Source: Verrucomicrobiota bacterium
GTDB lineage: Bacteria > Verrucomicrobiota > Verrucomicrobiia > Opitutales > Opitutaceae
DNA: 42,130 bases
Direction of reading: 5' to 3'
Assembly (NCBI GenBank): GCA_023443455.1
Contig: JAEZUE010000102.1
Coordinates: 1-42,130, forward strand
The translations under genes and the position numbers were made by a program. The notes below the pieces were generated by a model, which was given only the letters and a program-made list of their open reading frames with translations, was not told the DNA's origin and did no database searches. Positions 21,766-30,355 of the stretch are shown piece after piece; within the stretch, counting starts at the first letter, position 1; every line of letters starts with the position of its first letter.

Positions 21766-22686
21766 ATGTCATCGCGACCGACCCTTTTCGTGCTCACCGG
21801 CCCGACCGCTTCGGGCAAGACGGCCTGTGCGCTGGACTGGGCGGAGCGATACGGTGCGGAGATCGTTTCCTGCGACTCGTTGTTGTTCTACCGCGGCATG
21901 GACATCGGCACGGCCAAGCCGACGAAGGCGGAGCTGGCACGGGTGCCGCACCATCTGATCGATCTGGTCGAGCCGCGGGAACGCTACGATGTGCAACGCT
22001 ACGTGGAGGCGGCCCGGCGGAGTGTGGAGGAGATCGCCGGCCGCGGGCGCCGCGTGCTGGTCGTCGGCGGGAGCGGGTTCTATCTGCGCAGTTTCTTCGC
22101 CCCGATGTCGGACGGCATCGAGGTCGAGGCCGCGTTGCGCGACGAGTTGGAGGCGCGCCTTGAGCGCGAGGGACTGGAGCCGCTGCTGGCCGAGCTGCGC
22201 GGGCTGAATCCGGAGGGGCTGGGGCAACTGGATACGTGCAACCCGCGCCGGGTGGTGCGGGCGCTCGAGCGTTGCCGCGCCAGCGGGCGGACGCTGGCGG
22301 AGTTGGCGGCGGAGTTCGCCGCGAAGCCGTCGGCCTTCGCCGACTTCGACGTGCGGCTGACCCGGATCGACTGCGTGCCCGAGGTGCTCGAGCGGCGCAT
22401 CGTCGGGCGGGTGCAGGCGATGCTCGCGGCGGGGCTCGTCGACGAGGTGCGGCGTCTCGTTGCGGCGGGCCTGCGCGGGAACCACAGCGCGGCGCGGGCG
22501 ATCGGTTATCGCGAGGTGCTCGACCATCTCGACGGCAAGAAGCCGTTGGTGGCGTTGGCGGGCGAAATCGTGCGCAACACGCGGGCGTTGGTGCGCAAGC
22601 AGCGCACGTGGTTCCGCACGCAGCTGCCGGCCGGGCATCGGGTGGTCGATGCTCCCGCGCCGGGCGAGCTGTTCGATCTGGGCTGA
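21766..22686 (+). CDS. miaA: tRNA dimethylallyltransferase
   Basis: Adds a dimethylallyl group to A37 of tRNAs that read codons starting with U. 306 aa, normal length. P-loop GPTASGKT (residues 12-19), DSLLFYRGMDIGTAKP, VPHHLIDLVEPRERYDV and GGSGFYLRSFF are all family signatures, as is AARAIGYREVLDHL. Start ATG at 21766. The stop is 3 bp from the stop of the convergent TolC-like gene. Confidence 0.96.
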   Translation: MSSRPTLFVLTGPTASGKTACALDWAERYGAEIVSCDSLLFYRGMDIGTAKPTKAELARVPHHLIDLVEPRERYDVQRYVEAARRSVEEIAGRGRRVLVVGGSGFYLRSFFAPMSDGIEVEAALRDELEARLEREGLEPLLAELRGLNPEGLGQLDTCNPRRVVRALERCRASGRTLAELAAEFAAKPSAFADFDVRLTRIDCVPEVLERRIVGRVQAMLAAGLVDEVRRLVAAGLRGNHSAARAIGYREVLDHLDGKKPLVALAGEIVRNTRALVRKQRTWFRTQLPAGHRVVDAPAPGELFDLG

Positions 22687-22689
22687 GCC

Positions 22690-24156
22690 TCAGGGAGCCG
22701 CGACGGTGTAGCCTTCGAGGCTGCGGCCCTCGAGGCGGCGCAGCTGGGCGAGGGCGCTGAGCAGGTCGACTTGTGAGGAAAGAACGGCGACGCGGGCGTC
22801 GTCGAGGTCGGTCTGGGCGTCGAGGACCCGGCGGGCGGTGCTCAGGCCCTCGTCGAAGCGGGCCTTCTCGAGCTCGTACTGCCGGGTGCTGAGCTCGCTG
22901 GCGAGTTCGGCGACGCGTACGGCTTCCTGGCTGGTCGAGACGGCGCGCACCGAGTTGCGGGCACCGACGAGGATGTTCTGCTCGAGTTGGCGGAGCTGCA
23001 GGCGGGTGCGGGAAAGGTTGTTGGTCGCCTGGAGCAGACGGGCGCGGTCGCCGCGGGCGCCGAGCGGGTAGGCGAGCTCGAGCCCGAGCTGCCAGTTGTA
23101 GCCTTCGCTGCCCGGGAGGTCCCCGAACGCATCGCCGGCGGAATCGCGGTTGGAGGTGTCGTAGCCGAGCGTCGTATTCAGATCGAGGGTGGGCAGGCGG
23201 TTGCGCCGGGTGGCGGCGAGCTCGATCTCGAGCTGGGCGATGCTCTTCTGCAGGGCGAGGTACTCGGGCTGCATCTGTTTGGCGCGGGAGTAGGTCTCCT
23301 CGATGGAGGGGTGGAAATCGGTGGAGGCGGCCACCTCGGTTTCGCCCAGCGGGGCTTCGAGCTCGAACTGGCCGACGAGGGCGCGCAGGGCGTCCTCGCT
23401 GTTGCGGAGCTGCTGTTCGGCGAGCAGCACATTGCGTTGCTGGGTGGCGACGCCGACCTCGGCGGTGAGCACTTCGAGGTCGGTGAGCACGCCGGTGTCG
23501 CGCTTGATGCGGTTCTCGTCGAGCAGGCGCTGGGCGGCCGCGAGGGAGAGCTTGCGCACGGCGAGCTGGCGGCGCGCGAAATGCAGGTCGTAGTAGGCGA
23601 TCTCGGTGTCGCGCACGATGTCCATCATCGTGCCGCGGTAGAGCAGGTGGCTGCGATCCAGGCCGATCTTGGCCTGGTCGAGCGCGGCACGGTTGGCGGT
23701 GGTGCCGGCGCCCTTGAGCAGGGGCTGCGAGATCGTGAGGCTGACGTCGGAGTCGTAGGCGGGATTGTAGGGGCCGGAGTAGCGGTTGCGCGTGCGGTCG
23801 AGCGAAGTCGTCACCGAAACATCGGTACCGGTGACGAGGTGTTGGGAGACGCCGACGCGGCTGCTCCAGCCCGAGTAGGTGCTGTTGGCGGTCTCGGCGC
23901 GCGAGCCGGCGCGGGTGCTCGAGGCGAAGAGCGTGGGATCGAAGCCGGCGCGGGCGAGGTCGACCGAAGCGGCGGCGTTGGCGGTATCGAAGCGGCCGAT
24001 CTCGGCGGCAAAGTTGCGGGCAAGCGCGCGTTGCACGCAGTCGTCAAGCGCGAGCGGCGCCAGCGGTTCCGGGGCTTCGGCGGCGGGCAGAGCCACGGCG
24101 GCGGAGAAGAGAAAGGGGAGCAACGCGCAGCGTTTGAAGAGGGTCGGCAGGAGCAT
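22690..24156 (-). CDS. TolC-family outer membrane efflux protein
   Basis: 488 aa. Signal peptide LFKRCALLPFLFSAAVALPAAEA, then two long alpha-helical repeats rich in Ala, Leu, Arg and Glu. Typical pieces are LALDDCVQRALARN, TISQPLLKGAG and a second-half ELAYPLGARGDRARLLQA. These proteins form trimeric outer-membrane channels for type I secretion or RND efflux. No inner-membrane pump or adaptor gene is adjacent. Located downstream of the PpiD-like gene, but a strong terminator (24280-24308) lies between them, so it probably has its own promoter. Confidence 0.9.
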   Translation of the reverse strand: MLLPTLFKRCALLPFLFSAAVALPAAEAPEPLAPLALDDCVQRALARNFAAEIGRFDTANAAASVDLARAGFDPTLFASSTRAGSRAETANSTYSGWSSRVGVSQHLVTGTDVSVTTSLDRTRNRYSGPYNPAYDSDVSLTISQPLLKGAGTTANRAALDQAKIGLDRSHLLYRGTMMDIVRDTEIAYYDLHFARRQLAVRKLSLAAAQRLLDENRIKRDTGVLTDLEVLTAEVGVATQQRNVLLAEQQLRNSEDALRALVGQFELEAPLGETEVAASTDFHPSIEETYSRAKQMQPEYLALQKSIAQLEIELAATRRNRLPTLDLNTTLGYDTSNRDSAGDAFGDLPGSEGYNWQLGLELAYPLGARGDRARLLQATNNLSRTRLQLRQLEQNILVGARNSVRAVSTSQEAVRVAELASELSTRQYELEKARFDEGLSTARRVLDAQTDLDDARVAVLSSQVDLLSALAQLRRLEGRSLEGYTVAAP

Positions 24157-24279
24157 GGGCGGAGGAGACGCGGCGGGGAGGTTTGCAGTTTCGCGAAAGC
24201 GGGGCGAGCCGGGGTTTAGGAGCGGAAAAGCGGGCGGATCGCCGGTCGGAACAAGGGCTGGATGGTGCCGGCGCGGGAC

Positions 24280-24308
24280 AAAAAAGGCGGGCCCGGTGAG
24301 GGCCCGCC
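24280..24308 (-). terminator. Intrinsic terminator of the PpiD-like gene
   Basis: Read on the minus strand: 9-bp stem GGCGGGCCC with GGGCCCGCC, 5-base loop, then a run of six T (24280-24285 on the plus strand as A). It lies just after the stop at 24325. Confidence 0.92.
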
Positions 24309-24324
24309 GAAGGAGGAGGTTTGT

Positions 24325-25995
24325 TCACTCGTCTTCCGCCGTGGTCGGAGCGGAACGGGCGAGTTCGCTCTGGACCAGATCGGCGAGGGCGATGGAGCGG
24401 GTGGTGTTGGCCACGTTGGCGGAGAGCGCGGCGCCGAGCTGGATGTAGTCGGGCGAATTGCCGTCGATGGTCGGGAGCTTCTTGGCGGCCACGTGGACGA
24501 AGTAGGCGTTCTTTTCGTCGAGAAGAAGATCGGACACGCCACCGGCGGCGAGGCGGTCGAGGGTTCCCAACACGGGCCCGGGGACGCCTTCCGCGGGTTG
24601 GCGGCGGCTGAACGGACCGTAGGATTTGACGGTGGTCTGCGGCGCGCCGGAAAGGGAGGCGGCGGCCTGGGTGAAGTCGGCGCCGGTCGCGAGTTTGGTC
24701 TCGATGGCGGCTTTCCAGGCGAGGCCGTTGCGGTGGAGTGCGCTGCTCTTTTCGCTCTCGTTGTAGGCGGCGAGCACATCGGCGCGGATTTCGGCGAGCT
24801 CGGGCTGGTATTTCGGCAAGGTCTCGCGCCAGAGCAGCACGATCTGGTCGGCGCCGTTGGGGAGGGCGTCGGAATAGAAGCGGCTGTCGTCGAGCTGGAA
24901 TGCGGCGGTCGTGAGTTGGCGGGACCAGTTGAGCCCGGCGGGGCCGGCCTGGCGGGTGAAGAACGGGGCGGTGGCGCGGCGGCCCTTGTACTTGGCGATG
25001 ATCGCGTCGATTTCGGGCGAGCTCTTGTTGATCTTCTGGGCGTTGCTCAGGTCGAAGAGTTCGTAGGCGAAGTCGGAGGCGGCGGAGGCGGCGGCGTGGC
25101 CGGCCTGGGCGGTGCGCATGGCCGCCTCGACTTGCGGGCGGACGGTGGCGAGCGTGGGCTCGACGGCGGCTTGGCCCTCGGCGGGCGGGGCGGCGAAACG
25201 TTGCTTGTTGGCCTCGAAGTAGGCGACCACGTCGTCGTCGGACAACGGGGCGGCGGAGGTGAAGTCGGCGGCCTTGAAGGTGACGTAGTCGACACTGGCG
25301 CGCTCATCGATTTCGAAGCGGCCGGCATTGTTCTGGTAGTACTGGGCGAGGAGCTCGTCGTTGGGGGCGATCACCGGGTTGTAGGCACCGAGGTCGAATG
25401 AGGCCACGTCGATGCTCCAGTCGGTGGTCGAGAGGGCCATCTGGTTGGCAACCTCGATCGGGGCCACGTATCCGGGGCCCGCGAGCAGCTCGCTGAGCTG
25501 CTGGATGCGGAATTCCTCGTTGATGATGCGGGCGACGTCGGCTTCGGAGAAGTCGGCGCCGGTCTTCCACTGGTCGCGCACGCGGCTGTATTGGAGGGAG
25601 TCGAATTCGCCCTTCTCGTTCTGGAAGATGCGCAGGGTGGTGATGAACTTGTCGCGCTGGGTGGCCGTGGGTTGCGGGATGCGGTAGCTGTCGGCAAGGC
25701 CGAGGCTGGCGGCACGTTGGAGGGAATACTCCTGCAGTTGGCCGCCGTTCATCGGCATCATGTAGCCGACGCGGAGCATGATGCTCAGCTGGGCGTCGAA
25801 TTGCAGCCGGCGCGCATCGGCCTGGCTGACCAGGTTGTAGCCGAAAAACTCGCGGTGCTTGATCCGCTGGTCGCCGCCGCTGATGCCGGGTGTGGCACCG
25901 ATCGTGAAGACGAACGGGATCGTGATGGCGACCAGGAGGAAGGCGAGGAAGACCTTCGTGTGTTTTTCGAAGGTGGTTTGGATCCAGGAGATCAT
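24325..25995 (-). CDS. PpiD/SurA-like membrane-anchored folding factor lacking a clear PPIase core
   Basis: 556 aa. N-terminal anchor: HTKVFLAFLLVAITIPFVFTIG (about residues 12-33), as in PpiD (MISWIQTTFEKHTKVFLAFL). A SurA_N-type helical domain follows (about 50-190), then extended helices. The C-terminal region (about 480-530) has the short segment GVSDLLLDEKNAYFVHVAAKKLP, where a parvulin domain would be expected, but the usual parvulin signatures are not obvious. Probably a periplasmic chaperone for envelope proteins. Located 75 bp downstream of the YihY/BrkB gene, and ends with a strong terminator. Confidence 0.85.
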   Translation of the reverse strand: MISWIQTTFEKHTKVFLAFLLVAITIPFVFTIGATPGISGGDQRIKHREFFGYNLVSQADARRLQFDAQLSIMLRVGYMMPMNGGQLQEYSLQRAASLGLADSYRIPQPTATQRDKFITTLRIFQNEKGEFDSLQYSRVRDQWKTGADFSEADVARIINEEFRIQQLSELLAGPGYVAPIEVANQMALSTTDWSIDVASFDLGAYNPVIAPNDELLAQYYQNNAGRFEIDERASVDYVTFKAADFTSAAPLSDDDVVAYFEANKQRFAAPPAEGQAAVEPTLATVRPQVEAAMRTAQAGHAAASAASDFAYELFDLSNAQKINKSSPEIDAIIAKYKGRRATAPFFTRQAGPAGLNWSRQLTTAAFQLDDSRFYSDALPNGADQIVLLWRETLPKYQPELAEIRADVLAAYNESEKSSALHRNGLAWKAAIETKLATGADFTQAAASLSGAPQTTVKSYGPFSRRQPAEGVPGPVLGTLDRLAAGGVSDLLLDEKNAYFVHVAAKKLPTIDGNSPDYIQLGAALSANVANTTRSIALADLVQSELARSAPTTAEDE

Positions 25996-26070
25996 GGGGC
26001 GGAAAAGGGCGCGACCGTAGATTCGGAGGGGAGGGTGTCAACCAGCGAAACCAAGGCCCTGCGACGCGGC

Positions 26071-27528
26071 CTATTCGACCGGTACGGCCGAGGTGGATTC
26101 ACGTGGCGGGAAACGCTCCAGAAGCTCGTCGAAGGTCTGGTTTCCGAATGCCTGCGCCTCGGCCGACGACACCTGTTCGTGAAAATGGCGCAGCACGGGG
26201 TCGACTCCGTCGAGCCGTTCTCCGGAGGGGGCGGCGCCGAGCTGGGAAAACGTGTCGCGGAACTCCCGGATCGTGATCCGGTTGAGCGGCCGCGCGGGCT
26301 GGTAATGGTAGTCGACGCCCGCTTCGTCGTGGGTCGGCGGGACCTGCGTGACGAAGTTCAGGTCGATCAGGCGGTTGAGCGACTCGTTGAGAATCTGAGT
26401 GGGCACCCGCACGGCGGCGCTGAGCTGCGAGGCGGTGGGCGGCGGCAGGCAGGCCCGGAAGCGGCGTGCGATGAGAATCAGGACAACCAGCGAAAGGCTC
26501 TCGCGGCTGTGTTGGTTGAGATCGTCCCAGGCGGTGCGCGAGGAGCGGTAGTGGACATTCTGAACCGCGTAGGTGATCTGCCCGCCGAGCAGCACGATGG
26601 ACCAGAAGATGAACAGTCCCGCCATCAGCACCGGCACGATGCTCAACGAACCGAACAGGCTCTGCGAGCGGACCACGCTCTTGAGGTAGAAGAAGGCGAG
26701 GTAGTTGTTCGCGAAGAGCAGCAGGACGACGACGCAGGCTCCCGAGAACGAGGGGAACCAGAGCACGTTGGTGTTGGGGATGAAGCGGTAGAAAGCCGTG
26801 AGCAGCACGACGAGGGAGGAGAACGCGATCAGCGGACCCGACCAGCGCAGGACCGCATGGAGGTGCGCCCCCCACGGCATGTTCGCGAAGGTCGCGGCCA
26901 GGGTGGACGCGGAGAGCAGCGAAAGCGCGGCGAGGGTGAGCACGGCCCCGAGCGTCACCAGAGTCCAATACATCACGATACGGGTGAACAGCGGTCGCCC
27001 GCGGTGCACGCCCCAGATCGAGTTGAAGGCCTCCTCGATGGAGACGAACAACTGGATGACGATGACCACGAGCATCAGGGCCCCGGCGACCCCGAGGGTA
27101 CCCGAGCGGCTGCCTTCGATGAAATTGTTGAGCAGGTCGATGAGCTTCTGGTTGACCCCGATCTGGGTCTCCTCGCCGGCGGCGTAGGCGGCGTCCTCGA
27201 GCTGGTCGATCTGCGGGGCGACGAAGCGGATGGCCTCGTTGATCTTGCCGACGATGGCCGTGGTATCGGTATTGTGGAGAACAGTGCCCGCGACCATGAC
27301 GGCGATCGCGATCAGCGGGCCGATGCCGAGCAGCGAGCTGTAGCTCAGGGCGGCGGCGCGGCTCAGCAGCTTGATCTCGCCCAGGCCGGTGAGCGTGATC
27401 GAGATCACGCGCAGGACGGCGAAGAACCGGCCGCGAAGGGAGCGATCATCGTCGAGGGCCGCCTGCCAGATCTGCTGGTTGTAGACGACCGAACAGCGAC
27501 GCAGCGCGCGTGCGAGCCAGGCGGACAT
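26071..27528 (-). CDS. YihY/virulence factor BrkB family membrane protein
   Basis: 485 aa. Six or so membrane segments in residues 60-330, with the family pattern LSRAAALSYSSLLGIGPLIAIAVM near the start and AFNSIWGVHRGRPLFTRIVMYWTLV in the middle. An extended C-terminal soluble region (about 345-485) includes ASQLSAAVRVPTQILNESLNRLIDLNFV, which resembles a winged-helix fold and is an addition found in many long members of this family. Older annotations call the family RNase BN, which is not supported. The GYF_2 gene lies 24 bp upstream on the same strand. Confidence 0.88.
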   Translation of the reverse strand: MSAWLARALRRCSVVYNQQIWQAALDDDRSLRGRFFAVLRVISITLTGLGEIKLLSRAAALSYSSLLGIGPLIAIAVMVAGTVLHNTDTTAIVGKINEAIRFVAPQIDQLEDAAYAAGEETQIGVNQKLIDLLNNFIEGSRSGTLGVAGALMLVVIVIQLFVSIEEAFNSIWGVHRGRPLFTRIVMYWTLVTLGAVLTLAALSLLSASTLAATFANMPWGAHLHAVLRWSGPLIAFSSLVVLLTAFYRFIPNTNVLWFPSFSGACVVVLLLFANNYLAFFYLKSVVRSQSLFGSLSIVPVLMAGLFIFWSIVLLGGQITYAVQNVHYRSSRTAWDDLNQHSRESLSLVVLILIARRFRACLPPPTASQLSAAVRVPTQILNESLNRLIDLNFVTQVPPTHDEAGVDYHYQPARPLNRITIREFRDTFSQLGAAPSGERLDGVDPVLRHFHEQVSSAEAQAFGNQTFDELLERFPPRESTSAVPVE

Positions 27529-27552
27529 GAAGCAATGGGCGGTTGCCCCCGC

Positions 27553-28314
27553 CTAGGTGAGGACGAGGAAGTAGGCGAGCGAGGCCATGCCGCCAAGCCC
27601 GAGCAGGGCGGCCGGAACGAGCGGGCCCCATGCGACGACGATGGTCATGAAATACATGCCGATCGTGCCGGCGCCCACGGCGATCATGAGCTGGTATTCG
27701 CCAGTCAGGAAAAACATGAAACACAGCAGGCCGACGGCGAAGAGCGCGCGGAAGCGGACCACCGGGTAGAAGTTCGTCGCGCCCAGCAGGAGCACGATGA
27801 CGAAGAAGACGTCGACGACCCCGAGGAGGATGAACGGGTTGGTCGCGATGTCGATCCAAGCGAAGGAGTAGAGGGTCGCGAGGTTGTCGCCGGCGAAGAA
27901 CATCGCGAACATGCTCAACAGCAGGGTCGCGATGAGCGCGTAGCGCGCGACACCCGAAACGCGTTCGGCGGATACCTTGGGGTCGCCCTTGCCGCGGGTT
28001 TCGCTGGTGCGACCCTCGGCCGCCGCGAGCATGTCCTCGACTCGAATGGGGGCGTCGCCGGCTTGTTCGATGTTGAGGGTTTCGATTTCGTCCTTGGGCC
28101 GAACCTTCAGCTTCCGCTTCTCGGGGAAGAGGAAGGCCATGAGACTCTCGTTCGAGCCAATGGGGACCCATTGCTCGAGTGCGGCGTCGTAGTAGAGCGT
28201 GGTTCCATCCACCTGTTGCGCCTCGACGAGGGAGGAGAGCTGGTCCTGGGTAAAGGGGCCGCGCGCATCGGTGTCGTTCTCGCCCCGGATATAGAATTCC
28301 TGCGTAGTGGACAT
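27553..28314 (-). CDS. GYF_2-domain multi-pass membrane protein
   Basis: 253 aa. The N-terminal segment (residues 6-52: FYIRGENDTDARGPFTQDQLSSL to LEQWVPIG) has the pattern of the bacterial GYF_2 domain, thought to bind other proteins. A linker follows to about 120, then about five hydrophobic segments (RYALIATLLLSMFAMFF, PFILLGVVDVFFVIVLLLG, ALFAVGLLCFMFFLTG and others). No catalytic motifs. Placed between argS (100 bp upstream) and the YihY/BrkB gene (24 bp downstream), so probably in the same transcript as the latter. Function unknown. Confidence 0.82.
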   Translation of the reverse strand: MSTTQEFYIRGENDTDARGPFTQDQLSSLVEAQQVDGTTLYYDAALEQWVPIGSNESLMAFLFPEKRKLKVRPKDEIETLNIEQAGDAPIRVEDMLAAAEGRTSETRGKGDPKVSAERVSGVARYALIATLLLSMFAMFFAGDNLATLYSFAWIDIATNPFILLGVVDVFFVIVLLLGATNFYPVVRFRALFAVGLLCFMFFLTGEYQLMIAVGAGTIGMYFMTIVVAWGPLVPAALLGLGGMASLAYFLVLT

Positions 28315-28383
28315 CCTTGTGGGCGCGGAATGTGTCGGCGTGCCGGCCGGCCATCAAGAGCAAATCCCGCAATGGTCGAACCA

Positions 28384-28399
28384 GCCGGCCCGGGCCGGC
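28384..28399. repeat. Perfect 16-bp GC palindrome after argS
   Basis: GCCGGCCCGGGCCGGC reads the same on both strands. It lies 15 bp downstream of the argS stop (28415) and upstream of the GYF_2 gene. There is no loop or U tract, so it is not a standard terminator; a cruciform or protein site is possible. Confidence 0.6.
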
Positions 28400-28414
28400 A
28401 TGCTCACAAAGCCT

Positions 28415-30178
28415 TTACATCCGCTGCAAGGTGCGCAGGCCGAGGGTGTGCAGGCCGGTCTCGAGCCACACGAGGGTGCGGGCGCAGAGCAGCAGGCGGC
28501 GGGCGCGTACGCCCGGATCGTCGACGACGACCTTGTCGGCGTTGTAGAACGAACTGAACTGGCCGGCCAGCTCGTAGAGATAGGTGCAGAGGAAATGCGG
28601 GCGCAGCGACGTGGCCGCCTGGTTGAGGGCGGCGGGGAAGGCCACGAGCTTGCGGGCGAGGGCGAGTTCGGTGGGGGTCTCGAAGGCGGTCGCACCCTCG
28701 AGCGGGGCGGCGGGGTCGAGGTCGGCCTTGCGGAAAATCGAATACAGGCGGGCGACCGCGTAGAGCAGGTAGGGCGCGGTGTTGCCCTCGAGGCTGATCA
28801 TCTTGTCCCAGGAGAAGACGTAGTCGGTGGAGCGGTTCTGGCAGAGGTCGGCGTATTGGACTGCGCCCACGCCCACGATCTCGGCGATCTGGTGGCGTTC
28901 CGCTTCGGGGATGTCGGCGCTTTTTTCGGAGACGAGCTGGAAGGTGCGGTCCTTGGCCTCGTTGAGCAGATCCTTCAGCTTGATGTTGTCGCCGCTCTTG
29001 GTCTTGAACGGCCGGCCGTCTTCGCCGAGCACGGTGCCGAAGTCGACATGCTCGAGGCGCGGTAGCGGGCGGTTGGTCTTCTCGAACCATTTCCGGGCGG
29101 TGAGGAACAGCTGCTCGAAATGGTCGGACTGGCGTTTGTCGACCACGTAGAAGGCGCCGCTGGCACCGATTTCCTGGGTGCGATAGAGGATGGTCGCGAG
29201 ATCGGTGGAGGCGTAGTTGGAGGCGCCGTCGGACTTGCGGACGAGGAAGGGTTGCGGCCGCTCGGCGTGGCGGGAGAAACGCGGGTGCTCGTCGTGGAAG
29301 ACGACGAGGGCGCCGTCGCTATCCTCGGCCAAGCCGCAGCCGGCGAGCTCGCGGTAGACGTTCTCGACCTTGTCGTTGTAGAAGCTCTCGCCGAGGGTGA
29401 GATCGAATTTGATGCCGAGTTGGTCGTAGATGGTCTGGAAGGCCGAGAGGCTGGCCTCGCCGATCTGTTGCCAGATGGCGCGCGCCTCCGGATCGCCAGA
29501 TTGGAGCTTCACGAGTTCTTGGCGGGCCTCGTTCATCACGGCCTCGTCGGCTTCGGCGGCAGAGTGGCCGACCTTGTAGAGGCGTTCGAATTCGGCGAGC
29601 GGATCGGAGGCGAAGGCGGCAGAGTCGAGATGGCGTTTGTAGGCCCAGATGATCTTGCCGAATTGGGTGCCCCAGTCGCCGATGTGGTTGTCCCGAATCA
29701 CCTTGGCGCCGCTGAAGGCGAGCAGCCGGCAAAGGGCTTCGCCGATCACGGCGGAGCGCAGGTGGCCGACATGCATCTGCTTGGCGGTATTGGGGGAGGA
29801 GTAGTCGACGATCCAGGTCTGGCCGGCATAGGCCGCTGCGGCCCCGATGCGCAGATGTTGTTCGGAGTCGAACTCGGCGAGCCAGGTCTGCAGGGCGGTC
29901 GGGGTGAGCCGGAAATTGATGAAGCCCGGACCGGCGATTTCGGTGCTGCAGGTCTCGGCCGGAAGGTCGAGCGCGCCGACGAGCTGGGTGGCGAGCGCGC
30001 GCGGGTTCTGTTTCTGGCGCTTGGCGTAGGCGAGCACGCCATTGGCCTGGAAATCGCCGTGGGCCGGATCGGCCGGGCGCACATCGGGGGTGAAGACGGT
30101 CAGATCGAAACCGGCCTTTTGGGCGGCGGAATTGACGGCGTTCTCGATTGCGGCGGCGACGTTGAAGGGCAGGGCCAT
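28415..30178 (-). CDS. argS: Arginine--tRNA ligase
   Basis: 587 aa. Signature VDYSSPNTAKQMHVGHLRS contains the HIGH equivalent HVGH. DNHIGDWGTQFGKII and QMHVGH are family hallmarks, and the C-terminal DALR anticodon-binding domain includes LCTYLYELAGQFSSFYN. The KMSKS motif is degenerate, as in many ArgRS. Start ATG at 30178 (MALPFNVAAAIEN) preferred over the in-frame ATG at 30190. A TATAAT-like box lies about 95 bases upstream on this strand. Divergent from the thymidine phosphorylase gene. Confidence 0.96.
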   Translation of the reverse strand: MALPFNVAAAIENAVNSAAQKAGFDLTVFTPDVRPADPAHGDFQANGVLAYAKRQKQNPRALATQLVGALDLPAETCSTEIAGPGFINFRLTPTALQTWLAEFDSEQHLRIGAAAAYAGQTWIVDYSSPNTAKQMHVGHLRSAVIGEALCRLLAFSGAKVIRDNHIGDWGTQFGKIIWAYKRHLDSAAFASDPLAEFERLYKVGHSAAEADEAVMNEARQELVKLQSGDPEARAIWQQIGEASLSAFQTIYDQLGIKFDLTLGESFYNDKVENVYRELAGCGLAEDSDGALVVFHDEHPRFSRHAERPQPFLVRKSDGASNYASTDLATILYRTQEIGASGAFYVVDKRQSDHFEQLFLTARKWFEKTNRPLPRLEHVDFGTVLGEDGRPFKTKSGDNIKLKDLLNEAKDRTFQLVSEKSADIPEAERHQIAEIVGVGAVQYADLCQNRSTDYVFSWDKMISLEGNTAPYLLYAVARLYSIFRKADLDPAAPLEGATAFETPTELALARKLVAFPAALNQAATSLRPHFLCTYLYELAGQFSSFYNADKVVVDDPGVRARRLLLCARTLVWLETGLHTLGLRTLQRM

Positions 30179-30271
30179 CGCGGCAATCAACGAGCCAGCC
30201 GGCGGGCGATCAAGACTGCTTTTGGCACCGGGGATCGAGGATGAACAGCGCTGCTTCGGGTACTTGAGAAG

Positions 30272-30277
30272 ATTATA
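30272..30277 (-). promoter_or_regulatory. Candidate -10 box (TATAAT) for argS
   Basis: ATTATA on the plus strand reads TATAAT on the minus strand, in a locally AT-richer island of an otherwise GC-rich region between argS and the thymidine phosphorylase gene. No clear -35 is visible at 16-18 bp spacing, so this is weak. Confidence 0.35.
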
Positions 30278-30355
30278 CTCGACAAGTGGGTTGCAATCTG
30301 CTTACTGGCAACACTTTGGGTCGCAACGTCCTTGCCCTAACCTCGCCACAATTCC

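Noticed and set aside
26071..27528. Ribonuclease BN
   Set aside because: Older databases give this name to YihY/BrkB proteins, but the sequence is a multi-pass membrane protein without nuclease motifs.
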